Source: Hydrogenophaga sp. A37
Lineage (GTDB): Bacteria; Pseudomonadota; Gammaproteobacteria; Burkholderiales; Burkholderiaceae_C
Direction: 5' to 3'
Assembly (NCBI RefSeq): GCF_002001205.1
Contig: NZ_MUNZ01000085.1
Location: 62,001-126,000 of the forward strand
DNA length: 64,000 nucleotides
Part shown: piece after piece, positions 53,916 through 63,760 of the stretch
Position numbering within the stretch: position 1 is the first letter of the stretch
Layout of the letters: every line of letters starts with the position of its first letter
The notes under the pieces: model-generated
Seen by the model: the letters and a program-made list of their open reading frames with translations, nothing else
What the model was told of the DNA's origin: nothing
The model's database searches: none
Position numbers and translations under genes: made by a program

Positions 53916-56212
53916 AAAGAGGTTCCGATCTGAAACTGGAATTTCTGGATTCTATCGCCCGAGAACTTGCGCACCGGGTTCGCCAGTGCGAAGCGAAGCG
54001 GACCCACAGGGGAAATCCAACTCAAGCCGATGCCGACCGAGGATCTCATTTGACTGAGATCCACGCTCTCCTTCTCGCCATACACGTTGCCAGCGTCGAC
54101 AAAGGCAAACCAGCGCAGGGTACGGTCATTGCCAGCCCCGGGGAATGGAGCGATGAACTCGGCGTTCAGCACCACGTTTCGTGCGCCACCAACGTTGACG
54201 GTTTCGCCGGTCGTGGAACCCATGACGGCAGAAGTGGGGCCCAGCGTGCCTTGCTCAAATCCGCGAACAGACCCGAGACCACCCCCGTAGAAGTTCCGCA
54301 GCACCGGGTACGGCTTTCCACCCAGGCCCTTGCCGACACCCAACTCGGTGTTGAAGGCGAGCGTGTACTGACGGGACAGCGCCACATATTGCTGAAACTG
54401 GTACGTCAGCTTGGCGTAGCGCCTGTCGCCACCCAATCCAAATTCGGTGTTGAAACGCTGAAGGCGGCCGGAGGTAGGCACCAGCGCGCTGTCGCGGTTG
54501 TCACGCGCCCAGCCGATCGTGGCGGGCAGGTAGGTGCCACTCTGGTCCCGATAGGCCTCGGGTAGCTGATCACCCTCTTTCACCTTCACGCGCTCTGCAC
54601 CGACGCCAAAGTACACCGTGTCGGTCTCGGTAAACGGAACGCCAAAGCGCACACCGACACCCGGCGTGGCGATTTCGTAGTCACCCCCCTGCGCGTCATA
54701 GGGTCGTGTGGTTTTGTAGTAGATGTCAAAGGTGCGGGAAACACCGTCTTCTGTGAAGTACGGATTGGTTGTGCTCAGGACAAACTGACGGTTGTATTTG
54801 CTGGTATTCAGATCCAGCCCCAGGTAATTGCCGCTGCCAAACACGTTCTCCTGTTTGATGCTGGCAATCAGCGACAACTTGTCGGCTTGCGAGTAACCCG
54901 CACCAATTGACAAGTTGCCGGTAGGCTTTTCGGCCACGGTGACCGTCAGGTCCACCTGATCGTTGGAACCGGGCACGGGCTCGGTTTCGATGCCAACTTC
55001 AGTGAAAAACCCCAGACGGTCGATGCGATCGCGCGACAAGCGAATGCGATCACTGTCGTACCAAGCGGACTCAAGCTGCCGGAACTCACGCCGAATGATC
55101 TCGTCACGGGTCCGGTTGTTGCCTTCAACATTGATGCGGCGCACATAAACACGGCGTGCCGGCTGTGCACGCAACACGAAGGCCACGCGGTTGTTGACCC
55201 GGTCGATCACCGGACTGGCCTCAACCTGAGCGAAGGCATAACCAAAGGCACCAAAGTAGTCGGTGAACGCCTTGACCGTGCGCGTCACGTCCTCGGCGTT
55301 GTAAGCCTCGCCCGCCCGCACACTCACCAGCGACTTGAACTCTTGCTCTTTGCCCAAGTATTCGCCTTCCAGCGCCACCGACGAGACCACGAAACGGTTG
55401 CCTTCGGTGATGTTGACGGTCACCGACATGTCGCGTTTGTCGGGGGAGATCGCCACCTGGGTTGAATCGATGCGGAACTCCAAGTAGCCACGTGCCAGGT
55501 AGTAGGAGCGCAGGGTTTCCTGATCCGCATTGAGCTTCGCCCGCGAGTAGCGATCGGCCTTGGTGTACCAACTCATCCAGCCACCGGTGTCCAGGTCGAA
55601 AAGATCGCGCAGGGTGGACTCCGAGAAGGCCTTGTTGCCAACGATGCGGATGTCCTTGATCTTGGCCACTTCGCCTTCGACCACATTGAAGTTCAAGTTG
55701 ACGCGATTGCGCTCGCCTGGTGTGACCGTGGTCACCACCTGAGCAGAGTACATGCTTCGATTGATGTACTGCCGCTTGAGCTCCTGCTCCGCGCGGTCGG
55801 CCAGCGCCTTGTCAAAAGGTCGCCCCTCCGCCAGACCCACTTCCCGCAAGGACTTCTTCAGTATCTCGGCGTCGAACTCTTTGATCCCGGAAAAACTCAC
55901 ATCGGCCACCGTGGGCCGCTCTTCCACGATCACGACGAGCACATCGCCATTGATCTGCAGGCGCACGTCGGTGAACAGACCCAAGCCAAACAGCGACCGA
56001 ATCGCCGTCGAACCCTTGTCATCGCTGTATTGATCGCCGATGCGAAACGGCAACGATGCGAACACCGTTCCGGGCTCCACTCGTTGCAGCCCTTCGACAC
56101 GAATGTCTTTCAATGTGAATGGATCCACAGCCCAGGCAGGCAGCGCTGCAAACAGGGAAGAGGCGACGGTCAACAGCGTCAGGCCACGCAGTCTGTGTTG
56201 GTTTATTTTCAT
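53912..56212 (-). CDS. bamA: Outer-membrane protein assembly factor BamA
   Basis: This 766-residue protein inserts beta-barrel proteins into the outer membrane. A signal peptide (MKINQHRLRGLTLLTVASSLFAALPAWA) is followed by five POTRA domains (the first begins FTLKDIRVEGLQRVEPGTVFASLPF). A C-terminal 16-strand barrel follows with YGGGLGSVRGFEQGTLGP, which contains the conserved VRGF/Y motif of loop 6. The last residue is Phe ([10 protein letters not shown]), the outer-membrane signature. ATG 56212 starts the signal peptide; the open frame to 56347 would add 45 residues from the rseP intergenic region. It follows rseP by 13 bases. Confidence 0.97.
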   Translation of the reverse strand: MKINQHRLRGLTLLTVASSLFAALPAWAVDPFTLKDIRVEGLQRVEPGTVFASLPFRIGDQYSDDKGSTAIRSLFGLGLFTDVRLQINGDVLVVIVEERPTVADVSFSGIKEFDAEILKKSLREVGLAEGRPFDKALADRAEQELKRQYINRSMYSAQVVTTVTPGERNRVNLNFNVVEGEVAKIKDIRIVGNKAFSESTLRDLFDLDTGGWMSWYTKADRYSRAKLNADQETLRSYYLARGYLEFRIDSTQVAISPDKRDMSVTVNITEGNRFVVSSVALEGEYLGKEQEFKSLVSVRAGEAYNAEDVTRTVKAFTDYFGAFGYAFAQVEASPVIDRVNNRVAFVLRAQPARRVYVRRINVEGNNRTRDEIIRREFRQLESAWYDSDRIRLSRDRIDRLGFFTEVGIETEPVPGSNDQVDLTVTVAEKPTGNLSIGAGYSQADKLSLIASIKQENVFGSGNYLGLDLNTSKYNRQFVLSTTNPYFTEDGVSRTFDIYYKTTRPYDAQGGDYEIATPGVGVRFGVPFTETDTVYFGVGAERVKVKEGDQLPEAYRDQSGTYLPATIGWARDNRDSALVPTSGRLQRFNTEFGLGGDRRYAKLTYQFQQYVALSRQYTLAFNTELGVGKGLGGKPYPVLRNFYGGGLGSVRGFEQGTLGPTSAVMGSTTGETVNVGGARNVVLNAEFIAPFPGAGNDRTLRWFAFVDAGNVYGEKESVDLSQMRSSVGIGLSWISPVGPLRFALANPVRKFSGDRIQKFQFQIGTSF

Positions 56213-56225
56213 GAAGAGAGAGGGT

Positions 56226-57590
56226 TCAGCCCACCAAGCGGGTGATATCGTTGAACAGGGCGACAGACATGAGTGCCAACAGCACCGCAACACCCCCGCG
56301 CTGCAGCCGTTCCAGCCAGACGTCAGAGACGCTTCGACCGGTGACACCCTCCCAAAGATAATACATCAGGTGTCCCCCATCGAGCACCGGCAGCGGCAGC
56401 AAGTTCAGCACACCGAGACTCACACTGATCAGTGCCAGAAACACCAGGTAAGACGTCAAACCGATGCTGGCCGACTTGCCTGCGTAGTCCGCGATGGTGA
56501 GGGGCCCGCTCAGGTTTTTGAGCGAGGCTTCACCGATGAGCATGCGACCCATCATCTTGAGAGTCAGCCAAGACACTTCCCAGGTACGGACCACACCCAA
56601 CCAGAGGCCATCCACCACACCATGGCGTACGGTGGTCATCGCCGGAGCAGCCCCCACATAGGCCCCAATGCGGCCGATCCAGACGCCCTCCACCTGTTCC
56701 GGACGCGGCTGCACACTGAGGTGCAAGGTCTGACCTGCACGCGAGACTTTCCATTGTTGTGTCGATGTGTTTCCTTCCGCCCCCACAGACTGACGGATCA
56801 GCATGCGCAGTGACTGTCCGTCGGACACGGGCCGAGCGTTGACCTGCGACACACGGTCGCCGGCCTTCAAACCCGCGGCTTCGGCCGCGCCACCCGGCAT
56901 GACTTCGCCCATCACGGGCTCGGTCCAGGGCGCGGTGATGCCGATGCGCTGAAACAAGTTGGCGTCGGCCTCGCGCACCTGCAGATCGCTCAATGGAAGG
57001 GTCACCATGCGGGTGGGAGCACCCTCTTCGCGCGCCACCCAAAGCCTCATGTCCGCGCCAGACAACGCTGCCTGCGTCACGCGCCAGCGCAAATCTTCAA
57101 AAGACCGCACCGGGGACGACCCGTCATCACCAGACGCGGTCTCGGCCACCCACTCGCCGCCCACCAAGCCTGCCTTCTCGGCCAGCGTGCCCGCCACGGG
57201 ACCCGCCAGTACAGGCTTTGGCTCCTCGACGCCCATCCAGTTCACTACCGCGTACAACACCACCGCCAACAACAGGTTGGCCAACGGTCCAGCCGCCACG
57301 ATCGCGGCGCGAGATCGCAAAGGCTGGGTGTTAAATGCCAGATGTCTTTCAGCTGCATCCACTGGCGCTTCGCGTTCGTCCAACATGCGCACGTAACCCC
57401 CCAAGGGCAGCATGCAAAGCACAAATTCCGTTGGGCTACCCGGTCGTTGCCAGCGAATCAATGGCTTGCCGAACCCGACCGAATAGCGCAGCACCTTGAC
57501 GCCACAAGCCACTGCCACTCTGTAGTGACCGTACTCGTGTACAGCGATCAACAGGCCCAGGGCCACCACAAAGGCAATCAGGGTCATCAT
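56226..57590 (-). CDS. rseP: RseP/RIP metalloprotease
   Basis: This 454-residue inner-membrane zinc protease cuts anti-sigma factors and leftover signal peptides. The zinc site HEYGH is at about 18-22, and the second motif is NLLPLPVLDGGHLMYYL. Two PDZ-like periplasmic domains lie between (for example MPGGAAEAAGLKAGDRVSQVN, and an earlier degenerate one). There are four membrane segments, with the C-terminal one at GGVAVLLALMSVALFNDI. The start is uncertain: tandem ATGs at 57590 and 57587 begin MMTLIAFVVALGLLIAVHE but have no clear ribosome site. A GTG at 57620 would add ten residues. It is followed by bamA. Confidence 0.94.
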   Translation of the reverse strand: MMTLIAFVVALGLLIAVHEYGHYRVAVACGVKVLRYSVGFGKPLIRWQRPGSPTEFVLCMLPLGGYVRMLDEREAPVDAAERHLAFNTQPLRSRAAIVAAGPLANLLLAVVLYAVVNWMGVEEPKPVLAGPVAGTLAEKAGLVGGEWVAETASGDDGSSPVRSFEDLRWRVTQAALSGADMRLWVAREEGAPTRMVTLPLSDLQVREADANLFQRIGITAPWTEPVMGEVMPGGAAEAAGLKAGDRVSQVNARPVSDGQSLRMLIRQSVGAEGNTSTQQWKVSRAGQTLHLSVQPRPEQVEGVWIGRIGAYVGAAPAMTTVRHGVVDGLWLGVVRTWEVSWLTLKMMGRMLIGEASLKNLSGPLTIADYAGKSASIGLTSYLVFLALISVSLGVLNLLPLPVLDGGHLMYYLWEGVTGRSVSDVWLERLQRGGVAVLLALMSVALFNDITRLVG

Positions 57591-57657
57591 CTTGAAACTT
57601 TCGAAAGGCCGGGACCGCACCTCGCGGGAAAATCACCGCACAAGGGTCACCAACGGC

Positions 57658-58845
57658 TCATTTGGCGAAACGTGCCACACAGGACGCTGCCAGCGCCCTG
57701 GCCTCTGCATCGATGGCCAGCAACGCCTCCAAGTCGTCGGACTTGGAGGGACTCAGTGCACCTAAAGTTGCATGGTTGACCGCGTGAATCTGATCGAACC
57801 TCAACCGGTGTGTCAGAAATGCCTCCACGGCCACCTCGTTGGCCGCATTGAGCACGGCGGTGGTTCCCGCCGGAGCCGCCAACGCTTCCCATGCCAGACG
57901 CAATCCGGGGAAGCGTTGCTCGTCGGGGACCTCAAAGGTCAATGCGCCCAGGGTCGAAAAATCGAGTGCAGCAGCACCCGACACCATTCGCTCGGGCCAA
58001 GAGAGACCGTAAGCGATGGGCACGCGCATGTCAGGCGTCCCCAGTTGTGCCACCACAGATCGGTCGTGGTATTGCACCATGGAGTGAATCAGGCTCTGAG
58101 GATGGATCACCACCTCGATTTGGGAGGGATCCAACCCGAACAGGTAGCGCGCCTCAATGACCTCCAGCGCCTTGTTCATCATCGTGGCCGAGTCCACCGA
58201 TATCTTTCGCCCCATGACCCAGTTGGGGTGGGCGCAAGCCTGCTCTGGCGTGATCTCGGCGAGCGTGGCCGGGTCGCGCTGGCGGAATGGACCGCCCGAT
58301 GCGGTCAACACAATCTTGTCGACACGGCGCACCCAGCTCGACGCTTCTTCTGGCAACGACTGGAAGATGGCCGAGTGCTCACTGTCGATGGGTAGCAGCG
58401 TACCGCCGCCTTCGCGCACCGCGCCCATGAACATCTCGCCACCGACCACCAATGCCTCTTTGTTGGCGAGCAACAGCTTCTTGCCAGCTCGTGCAGCGGC
58501 CAGACTCGGCGCCAGGCCCGCCGCACCCACGATGGCGGCCATGACCGCATCGACCTCAGGATCGGTACTCACCTCGCACAGGGCCTGTGCACCAGACAAC
58601 ACCTGCACAGAAAGCCCCAAATCTTTCACCCGCCCCGCCAGCTGTTGGGCATGGATCGGGCTGGACATCACGGCGAAGCGGGGGGCGTACTCCTGGCACT
58701 GGGACAGCAGCAGGTCGACCTGGGTCGCGGCCGTGAGTGCGAACACCTTGAAACGGTCCGGATGGCGAGACAGCACATCGAGGGTGCTCGTGCCGATCGA
58801 ACCGGTAGAACCCAGGATGGTGACGTTTTGGCAAGACAAACTCAT
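57658..58845 (-). CDS. dxr: 1-deoxy-D-xylulose 5-phosphate reductoisomerase
   Basis: This 395-residue enzyme makes methylerythritol phosphate in the non-mevalonate isoprenoid pathway with NADPH and a divalent metal. It has the nucleotide motif VTILGSTGSIGTSTLDVLSRHPDRF at the N-terminus, LLANKEALVVGGEMF near 125, the metal site PIDSEHSAIFQSL, and LTASGGPFRQRD for substrate binding. PNWVMGRKISVDSATMMNKALEVIEA follows. ATG 58845 overlaps the cdsA stop by four bases. Here dxr follows cdsA, unlike E. coli where it precedes uppS. It feeds undecaprenyl synthesis by UppS in the same cluster. Confidence 0.97.
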   Translation of the reverse strand: MSLSCQNVTILGSTGSIGTSTLDVLSRHPDRFKVFALTAATQVDLLLSQCQEYAPRFAVMSSPIHAQQLAGRVKDLGLSVQVLSGAQALCEVSTDPEVDAVMAAIVGAAGLAPSLAAARAGKKLLLANKEALVVGGEMFMGAVREGGGTLLPIDSEHSAIFQSLPEEASSWVRRVDKIVLTASGGPFRQRDPATLAEITPEQACAHPNWVMGRKISVDSATMMNKALEVIEARYLFGLDPSQIEVVIHPQSLIHSMVQYHDRSVVAQLGTPDMRVPIAYGLSWPERMVSGAAALDFSTLGALTFEVPDEQRFPGLRLAWEALAAPAGTTAVLNAANEVAVEAFLTHRLRFDQIHAVNHATLGALSPSKSDDLEALLAIDAEARALAASCVARFAK

Positions 58846-59684
58846 GGCTTCAAGGTACTCGCGATCAACATGGCCACCGGCAACACCGGCAGCAAGGCAT
58901 CCACCCGGTCCAACACCCCTCCGTGACCAGGCAGCAGCTGACTGGAGTCTTTCATGCCGGCACCACGTTTGACCAGCGACTCCAACAAATCCCCCACCAC
59001 GCTGATACCCGCCAGAAAAACAAAGCCACCAACCGCCCACACAGGGCCTGCTGCCCAGAGCTGGCTGAACAGACTGGGGGTGGCCGAAGGAAACTGTTGG
59101 TCAAGCCAAATCCAAAACCAACCCAACAGGCACACGCCCAGTACGCCGCTGAACACGCCTTCCCAGCTTTTGCCCGGGCTCAGAGTGGGAGCGAGTTTGC
59201 GCCGGCCAAAAGCCCTTCCACCGGCGTAGGCGGCAATGTCTGCGCCCCACACCAGTGTCAACACCGACAGCAGAAATCCCAGGCCCACGATGCGGGCCTG
59301 CACCAGTGCCAGCCAAGCACACGCGAGCAGCGCAAACCCACCGACCAAACGCAATAACACAGGCCACGCTACCCATCCCGCCACACCCCGTCGCAACATC
59401 ACGGCAGACAGCAACAGCCAGCCCACCGAGGCGGCCCACCAGATACTTGCCCACGAACGTTCCAGGCCGCCCCCCCACCAGAAAATGCCGACCGCCAAAC
59501 CCAATGCGCAACCCAACACCCTGGAGCTCCATTCGCTGCATCCATTGAGCCGGGCCCACTCCCAGGCGGCCGCGCCCACCATCAGCACAGCCAGCACGGC
59601 GAAGGGTTCGATCGATGGATAAAACATGGCCGGAAGCAACACCGCCAACATCAACAGGGCCGTGATGATCCGCTGCTTAAGCAT
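58842..59684 (-). CDS. cdsA: Phosphatidate cytidylyltransferase
   Basis: This 280-residue integral-membrane enzyme makes CDP-diacylglycerol for phospholipid synthesis. The first helix begins MLKQRIITALLMLAVLLPAMFY and about seven to eight follow. The family signature is LVKRGAGMKDSSQLLPGHGGVLDRVDALL near the C-terminus, and KLAPTLSPGKSWEGVFSG is typical. ATG 59684 overlaps the uppS stop by eight bases; the GTG at 59696 is possible but adds only MRHP. Position between uppS and dxr is the normal Burkholderiales order. Confidence 0.95.
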   Translation of the reverse strand: MLKQRIITALLMLAVLLPAMFYPSIEPFAVLAVLMVGAAAWEWARLNGCSEWSSRVLGCALGLAVGIFWWGGGLERSWASIWWAASVGWLLLSAVMLRRGVAGWVAWPVLLRLVGGFALLACAWLALVQARIVGLGFLLSVLTLVWGADIAAYAGGRAFGRRKLAPTLSPGKSWEGVFSGVLGVCLLGWFWIWLDQQFPSATPSLFSQLWAAGPVWAVGGFVFLAGISVVGDLLESLVKRGAGMKDSSQLLPGHGGVLDRVDALLPVLPVAMLIASTLKP

Positions 59685-60423
59685 GGGGTGACGCACCAGA
59701 CTGCGTCATCGTCAATTGATCGGAGGTTTGACCAAAACGCCGCTCGCGCCCGGCGAAATCGGCAAACGCCCGGTCCAATTCGGCCGCATCAAAATCGGGC
59801 CAGAGACAGGGTGTAAAAAACAGCTCGGTGTAAGCGCACTGCCACAACAGAAAGTTGCTAATGCGCATCTCACCACCCGTGCGGATCAGCAAATCGGGAT
59901 CTCCTACGTGGGCCAGCGCCGTGGTCTCGCACAGCCCCTCTTCGGTGATCTCCCGGCCCTGCGCGACCAGCTGTCGCGCTGCCTGCGCAATGTCCCAGCG
60001 GCCACCGTAGTTGAAACAGACGTTAAGCACCATTTTCTGGTTGTGGACCGTCGTTTGCTCCGCTTTCTGCAACCCCTGCAAAACGCGTGATGACAGGCCA
60101 TGCGAATCACCCGGAAAGTGCAATCGAACGCCGTTTTTGCTCAGCTTGGGCACTTCCCTGGACAACGCCATCACGAGCAGATTCATCAGGCCCGACACCT
60201 CGTCTTCAGGGCGACTCCAGTTTTCCGACGAGAAGGCGAACACAGTCAGCACCTGAACATCCCGCTCCAGGCAAGCCCGCACGGTACGTCTCAATGCATC
60301 CACACCCTGTTTGTGACCAGCCACGCGGGGCAGATGGCGCTTTTTCGCCCAGCGCCCATTGCCATCCATCACGATGGCCACGTGGCGGGGAACGCAGGAA
60401 ACGGGGGATGGGAGATTGGCCAT
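59677..60423 (-). CDS. uppS: Undecaprenyl diphosphate synthase
   Basis: This 248-residue cis-prenyltransferase makes the C55 carrier for peptidoglycan and lipopolysaccharide. The signature is HVAIVMDGNGRWAKKRHLPRVAGHKQGVDALRR (about 14-46), with the catalytic Asp. VLTVFAFSSENWSRPEDEV, VCFNYGGRWDI and DLLIRTGGEMRISNFLLWQCAYTELFF complete it. I prefer ATG 60423 (MANLPSPVS); a TTG at 60465 adds 14 residues. No strong ribosome site precedes either. It lies 54 bases after frr. Confidence 0.95.
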   Translation of the reverse strand: MANLPSPVSCVPRHVAIVMDGNGRWAKKRHLPRVAGHKQGVDALRRTVRACLERDVQVLTVFAFSSENWSRPEDEVSGLMNLLVMALSREVPKLSKNGVRLHFPGDSHGLSSRVLQGLQKAEQTTVHNQKMVLNVCFNYGGRWDIAQAARQLVAQGREITEEGLCETTALAHVGDPDLLIRTGGEMRISNFLLWQCAYTELFFTPCLWPDFDAAELDRAFADFAGRERRFGQTSDQLTMTQSGASPHA

Positions 60424-60477
60424 CAATGCAGGCGGGTGGTGCAGTTCATGGAGCAAACGATGCAAGTTGGCCTCGCA

Positions 60478-61038
60478 TCACACAGCCATGATGTCTTGCT
60501 CTTTACCTGCTACCAGTCGATCCACTTCACCAATGATTCGATCGGTGAGTTTCTGAATCTCTTCAACCGAGCGGCGCTCGTCGTCCTCCGAAGCCAGCTT
60601 GTCTTTCACCAGTCTCTTGACGTGTTCATTGGCGTCGCGACGCAGATTTCGAATGGCGATCTTGGCGGCTTCGCCTTCGCCCCGAACGACCTTGGTCAGT
60701 TCCTTGCGGCGCTCCTCGGTCATGGGCGGCATGGGCACACGGATGAGATCGCCCTGGCTGGCCGGATTCAGCCCCAGATCGGACTCACGAATGGCCTTTT
60801 CGATTTTGGCACCCATGCCCTTTTCCCATGGCGCCACACCGATCGTGCGTGCGTCCAGCAGCGTCAGATTGGCCACCTGCGACAACGGAACCATGGAACC
60901 GTAGTAGTCCACGTGAACCGTGTCCAACAGTTGGGGGTTGGGGCGACCCGTGCGAACTTTGGTCAGATTGTTCTTGAACGACTCCACCGACTGCTGCATT
61001 TTGTGTTCGGCGGTGTTTCGGATCTCAGCGGTGTTCAT
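60478..61038 (-). CDS. frr: Ribosome recycling factor
   Basis: This 186-residue factor splits post-termination ribosomes with EF-G. The three-helix coiled coil contains [89 protein letters not shown] and a C-terminal [28 protein letters not shown]. The lengths and helices match the family. It follows pyrH by 41 bases in the usual order. ATG 61038 is clear, with GAGGAGC just upstream (the leader contains TGAGGAGCATTC). Confidence 0.98.
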   Translation of the reverse strand: MNTAEIRNTAEHKMQQSVESFKNNLTKVRTGRPNPQLLDTVHVDYYGSMVPLSQVANLTLLDARTIGVAPWEKGMGAKIEKAIRESDLGLNPASQGDLIRVPMPPMTEERRKELTKVVRGEGEAAKIAIRNLRRDANEHVKRLVKDKLASEDDERRSVEEIQKLTDRIIGEVDRLVAGKEQDIMAV

Positions 61039-61079
61039 GAATGCTCCTCAATGCGGCTGTGATTGGTGACTGGGCGCCG

Positions 61080-61790
61080 TCAGACGTGGACGAGGGTGCC
61101 CTCGTCGCCACCCAGCACCACGTTGCGCAACGCGCCGGGTTTGAAGATTGAAAATACCTTGACGGGCAGCTTCTGGTCGCGGCACAGCGCAAACGCAGTG
61201 GCGTCCATCACCTGAAGATTCTTGGCCATGGCCTCGTCGAAAGTCAGTGTGGCGTAGCGGGTGGCCTTGGGATCCTTGTTCGGGTCGGCGCTGTACACAC
61301 CGTCTACCTTGGTGGCTTTGAGCACGATTTCAGCGCCGATCTCGGCGCCACGCAGTGCGGCAGCGGTGTCTGTCGTGAAAAACGGGTTGCCCGTGCCAGC
61401 GGCGAAGACCACAACCTTGCCCTCTTCCAGGTACTGCAAGGCCTTGGGGCGTACATAGGGCTCAACCACCTGTTCAATAGCAATGGCCGACATCACACGT
61501 GCCACCAGACCCGCCTTGTCCATGGCGTCAGCCAGGGCCAAGGCGTTCATGACCGTGGCCAACATGCCCATGTAATCTGCGGTCGCGCGATCCATGCCCA
61601 CCGACCCGCCAGCGACACCACGAAAGATGTTTCCGCCGCCAATCACGATCGCCACTTGCACCCCCAGGCGGGTGACTTCGGCTATTTCCTCCACCATGCG
61701 CGCGATGGTGGCTCGATTGATGCCGAAGGCGTCGTCGCCCATGAGGGCCTCACCGGACAGTTTCAGCAGAATGCGCTTGTAGGCTGGCAT
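61080..61790 (-). CDS. pyrH: Uridylate kinase
   Basis: This 236-residue kinase phosphorylates UMP to UDP in pyrimidine synthesis. It has [20 protein letters not shown] at the start, [40 protein letters not shown] and [46 protein letters not shown]. The start is at one of two in-frame ATGs. The second, at 61790, is better, because GGGAA then stands about six bases upstream; the first, at 61796, is too close to that site. It lies between tsf and frr, past a perfect hairpin at 61908-61931. Confidence 0.97.
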   Translation of the reverse strand: MPAYKRILLKLSGEALMGDDAFGINRATIARMVEEIAEVTRLGVQVAIVIGGGNIFRGVAGGSVGMDRATADYMGMLATVMNALALADAMDKAGLVARVMSAIAIEQVVEPYVRPKALQYLEEGKVVVFAAGTGNPFFTTDTAAALRGAEIGAEIVLKATKVDGVYSADPNKDPKATRYATLTFDEAMAKNLQVMDATAFALCRDQKLPVKVFSIFKPGALRNVVLGGDEGTLVHV

Positions 61791-61907
61791 GGACATTTCC
61801 CTAATTTCAACTCAATCTGGAGACCCGATCGGCAAGTGTACCGAGGAGCGGCGGACGATCCCGCTCGCAAAGTACCTACCATCGGCAAAAGCCAGGTTTC
61901 ACATGCG

Positions 61908-61931
61908 ACAACGGGCCTTGCGGCCCGTTGT
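61908..61931 (-). other. Perfect hairpin between tsf and pyrH
   Basis: ACAACGGGCC and GGCCCGTTGT form a ten-base-pair stem with a four-base loop. It lies 34 bases after the tsf stop on the minus strand. No U-tract follows, so it is more likely an mRNA processing or stabilising structure, or a Rho-aided end, than a simple terminator. Confidence 0.5.
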
Positions 61932-61964
61932 CTGGATCGGCAAATGACCGCCAATCGGATGCCT

Positions 61965-62888
61965 TTAGGCCCCCTTGGCCGCAGCGACTTGCGCGGCCAC
62001 TTCAGCAGCGAAGTCGTCAACCTTCTTCTCGATACCCTCGCCCACCACGTACATGGTGAATGACTTGACGTTCGTGTTCGCGACCTTGAGCATGGCGCCC
62101 ACCGTCTGCTTGCCGTCGGCGGCCTTCACAAAGACCTGATCAAACAATGACACCTCCTTGAGGAATTTCTGCACGGCGCCGTCGATGCGCTTGGCGACGA
62201 TCTCCGCGCTTTGAGCAGGTTTTCCAGCCGCCACGAGCTCTTTGTTGGCTTCGTCTGCCTTTGCCGTGGCCACAGAACGCTCCCGCTCGATGAACTCGGC
62301 AGGCACATCGGCGCTGGTCAGCGCCACCGGCTTCATGGCTGCCACATGCATGGCCACGTCCTTCGAGGCCACGGCATCGCCATCGAACTCCACGATCACA
62401 CCGATGCGCGTGCCGTGCAAATAGCTCACCAACGAAGCACCACCGCTGTAGCGCTTAAAGCGGCGAAAACTCATGTTCTCACCGATCTTGCCAATCAAGC
62501 CCTTGCGGACGTCTTCCAGCGTGGGGCCAAAGTTGTCTTGGCTGTAGGAAAGGCCACCCAGCGCCTCCACGTCGACAGGGTTGTGCTCGGCCACCAGCTT
62601 GGCAGCGGCATTGGCCAGCGCCAGGAAACTATCGTTCTTGGTCACGAAGTCGGTTTCACAGTTGACTTCAATCAGCGCACCCGTGTCGCCATTGAGGTAG
62701 CTGGCGACCACGCCTTCGGCAGTCACACGGCTGGCGGCCTTTCCAGCCTTGGTGCCCAGCTTGACGCGCAGCAACTCCTCGGCCTTGGCCATGTCGCCAT
62801 CGGCTTCGGTCAGCGCCTTTTTGCACTCCATCATGGGCGCGTCGGTCTTTGCGCGCAGTTCACCAACCATGCTTGCGGTAATTGCCAT
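61965..62888 (-). CDS. tsf: Elongation factor Ts
   Basis: This 307-residue factor exchanges GDP for GTP on EF-Tu. The N-terminal domain is [44 protein letters not shown]; the essential [12 protein letters not shown] is the EF-Tu contact. [14 protein letters not shown] is the conserved subdomain motif, and the C-terminus is helical. ATG 62888 (MAITAS) is the start, with GGAGAAC upstream; the open frame to 62930 is not supported. It is separated from rpsB by a terminator-like attenuator at 62960-62983. Confidence 0.97.
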   Translation of the reverse strand: MAITASMVGELRAKTDAPMMECKKALTEADGDMAKAEELLRVKLGTKAGKAASRVTAEGVVASYLNGDTGALIEVNCETDFVTKNDSFLALANAAAKLVAEHNPVDVEALGGLSYSQDNFGPTLEDVRKGLIGKIGENMSFRRFKRYSGGASLVSYLHGTRIGVIVEFDGDAVASKDVAMHVAAMKPVALTSADVPAEFIERERSVATAKADEANKELVAAGKPAQSAEIVAKRIDGAVQKFLKEVSLFDQVFVKAADGKQTVGAMLKVANTNVKSFTMYVVGEGIEKKVDDFAAEVAAQVAAAKGA

Positions 62889-62959
62889 TTCAGTTCTCCA
62901 TTGGCCACATCGAACCCACAACGGGGACACGGACTCATCGATTGATCGGTTTCGCTTGT

Positions 62960-62983
62960 AAAAAAGGGGCTACTCGAGCCCCT
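62960..62983 (-). terminator. Attenuator-like terminator between rpsB and tsf
   Basis: On the minus strand AGGGGCT pairs with AGCCCCT around a CGAGT loop, followed by TTTTT. It lies 22 bases after the rpsB stop and 71 before tsf. A partial terminator here, as in other bacteria, would give more S2 than EF-Ts transcript, or would be matched by a tsf promoter. Confidence 0.8.
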
Positions 62984-63004
62984 CCTTTCGCTCAGCGGTG
63001 AGGC

Positions 63005-63760
63005 TCAGGCGGCGGCGCCTTCTTTCACTTCAACAAACTCATCGCCACCTTCGGCAGTCACAGCCTTGACGACGTCGTTCACGGCACTGGAACGGCCTTC
63101 GAGGATCGCGTCAGCGATGCCGCGGGCGTACAGCGCCACAGCCCGGGCCGAATCATCATTCCCGGGAATCACATAGTCGATGCCGATGGGTGAATGGTTG
63201 GTATCGACCACACCGACCAACGGAATGCCCAGCTTCTGAGCTTCAAGAATGGCGATCTTGTGGAAACCCACATCGATCACAAAGATGGCATCAGGCAGTG
63301 CAGCCATGTCCTGAATGCCGCCGATGTCCTTTTCCAGCTTCTCCATCTCACGAGCAAACATCAGCTGCTCTTTTTTGGTCATGCTGTCCAAGCCAGCCTC
63401 TTTTTGAGCCTGCATGTCCTTCAGACGCTTGATCGAGGTCTTGACCGTCTTGAAGTTGGTCAGCATGCCGCCGAGCCACCGCTGGTCGACGAACGGCACG
63501 CCAGCGCGGCGAGCCTCCTGAGCAACGATGTCGCGCGACTGGCGCTTGGTACCCACCATCAGAATGGTGCCGCGATTGGCGGACAGCTGCTTCACGAACT
63601 TGGCAGCCTCTTCAAAGAGGGGCAGCGTCTTTTCGAGGTTGACGATGTGGATTTTGTTGCGGTGGCCAAAGATGTACGGAGCCATCTTTGGGTTCCAGAA
63701 GCGGGTTTGGTGACCAAAGTGGACACCAGCTTCCAGCATTTCGCGCATGGAGATAGACAT
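63005..63760 (-). CDS. rpsB: 30S ribosomal protein S2
   Basis: This 251-residue protein assembles late into the small subunit. It begins [55 protein letters not shown], a near-universal S2 start, with the coiled-coil [41 protein letters not shown] inserted. [58 protein letters not shown] is split over residues 158-215. The gene is the first of the supraoperon. A -10 at 63932-63927 gives a leader of about 160 bases, long enough for autoregulation by S2. Confidence 0.98.
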   Translation of the reverse strand: MSISMREMLEAGVHFGHQTRFWNPKMAPYIFGHRNKIHIVNLEKTLPLFEEAAKFVKQLSANRGTILMVGTKRQSRDIVAQEARRAGVPFVDQRWLGGMLTNFKTVKTSIKRLKDMQAQKEAGLDSMTKKEQLMFAREMEKLEKDIGGIQDMAALPDAIFVIDVGFHKIAILEAQKLGIPLVGVVDTNHSPIGIDYVIPGNDDSARAVALYARGIADAILEGRSSAVNDVVKAVTAEGGDEFVEVKEGAAA

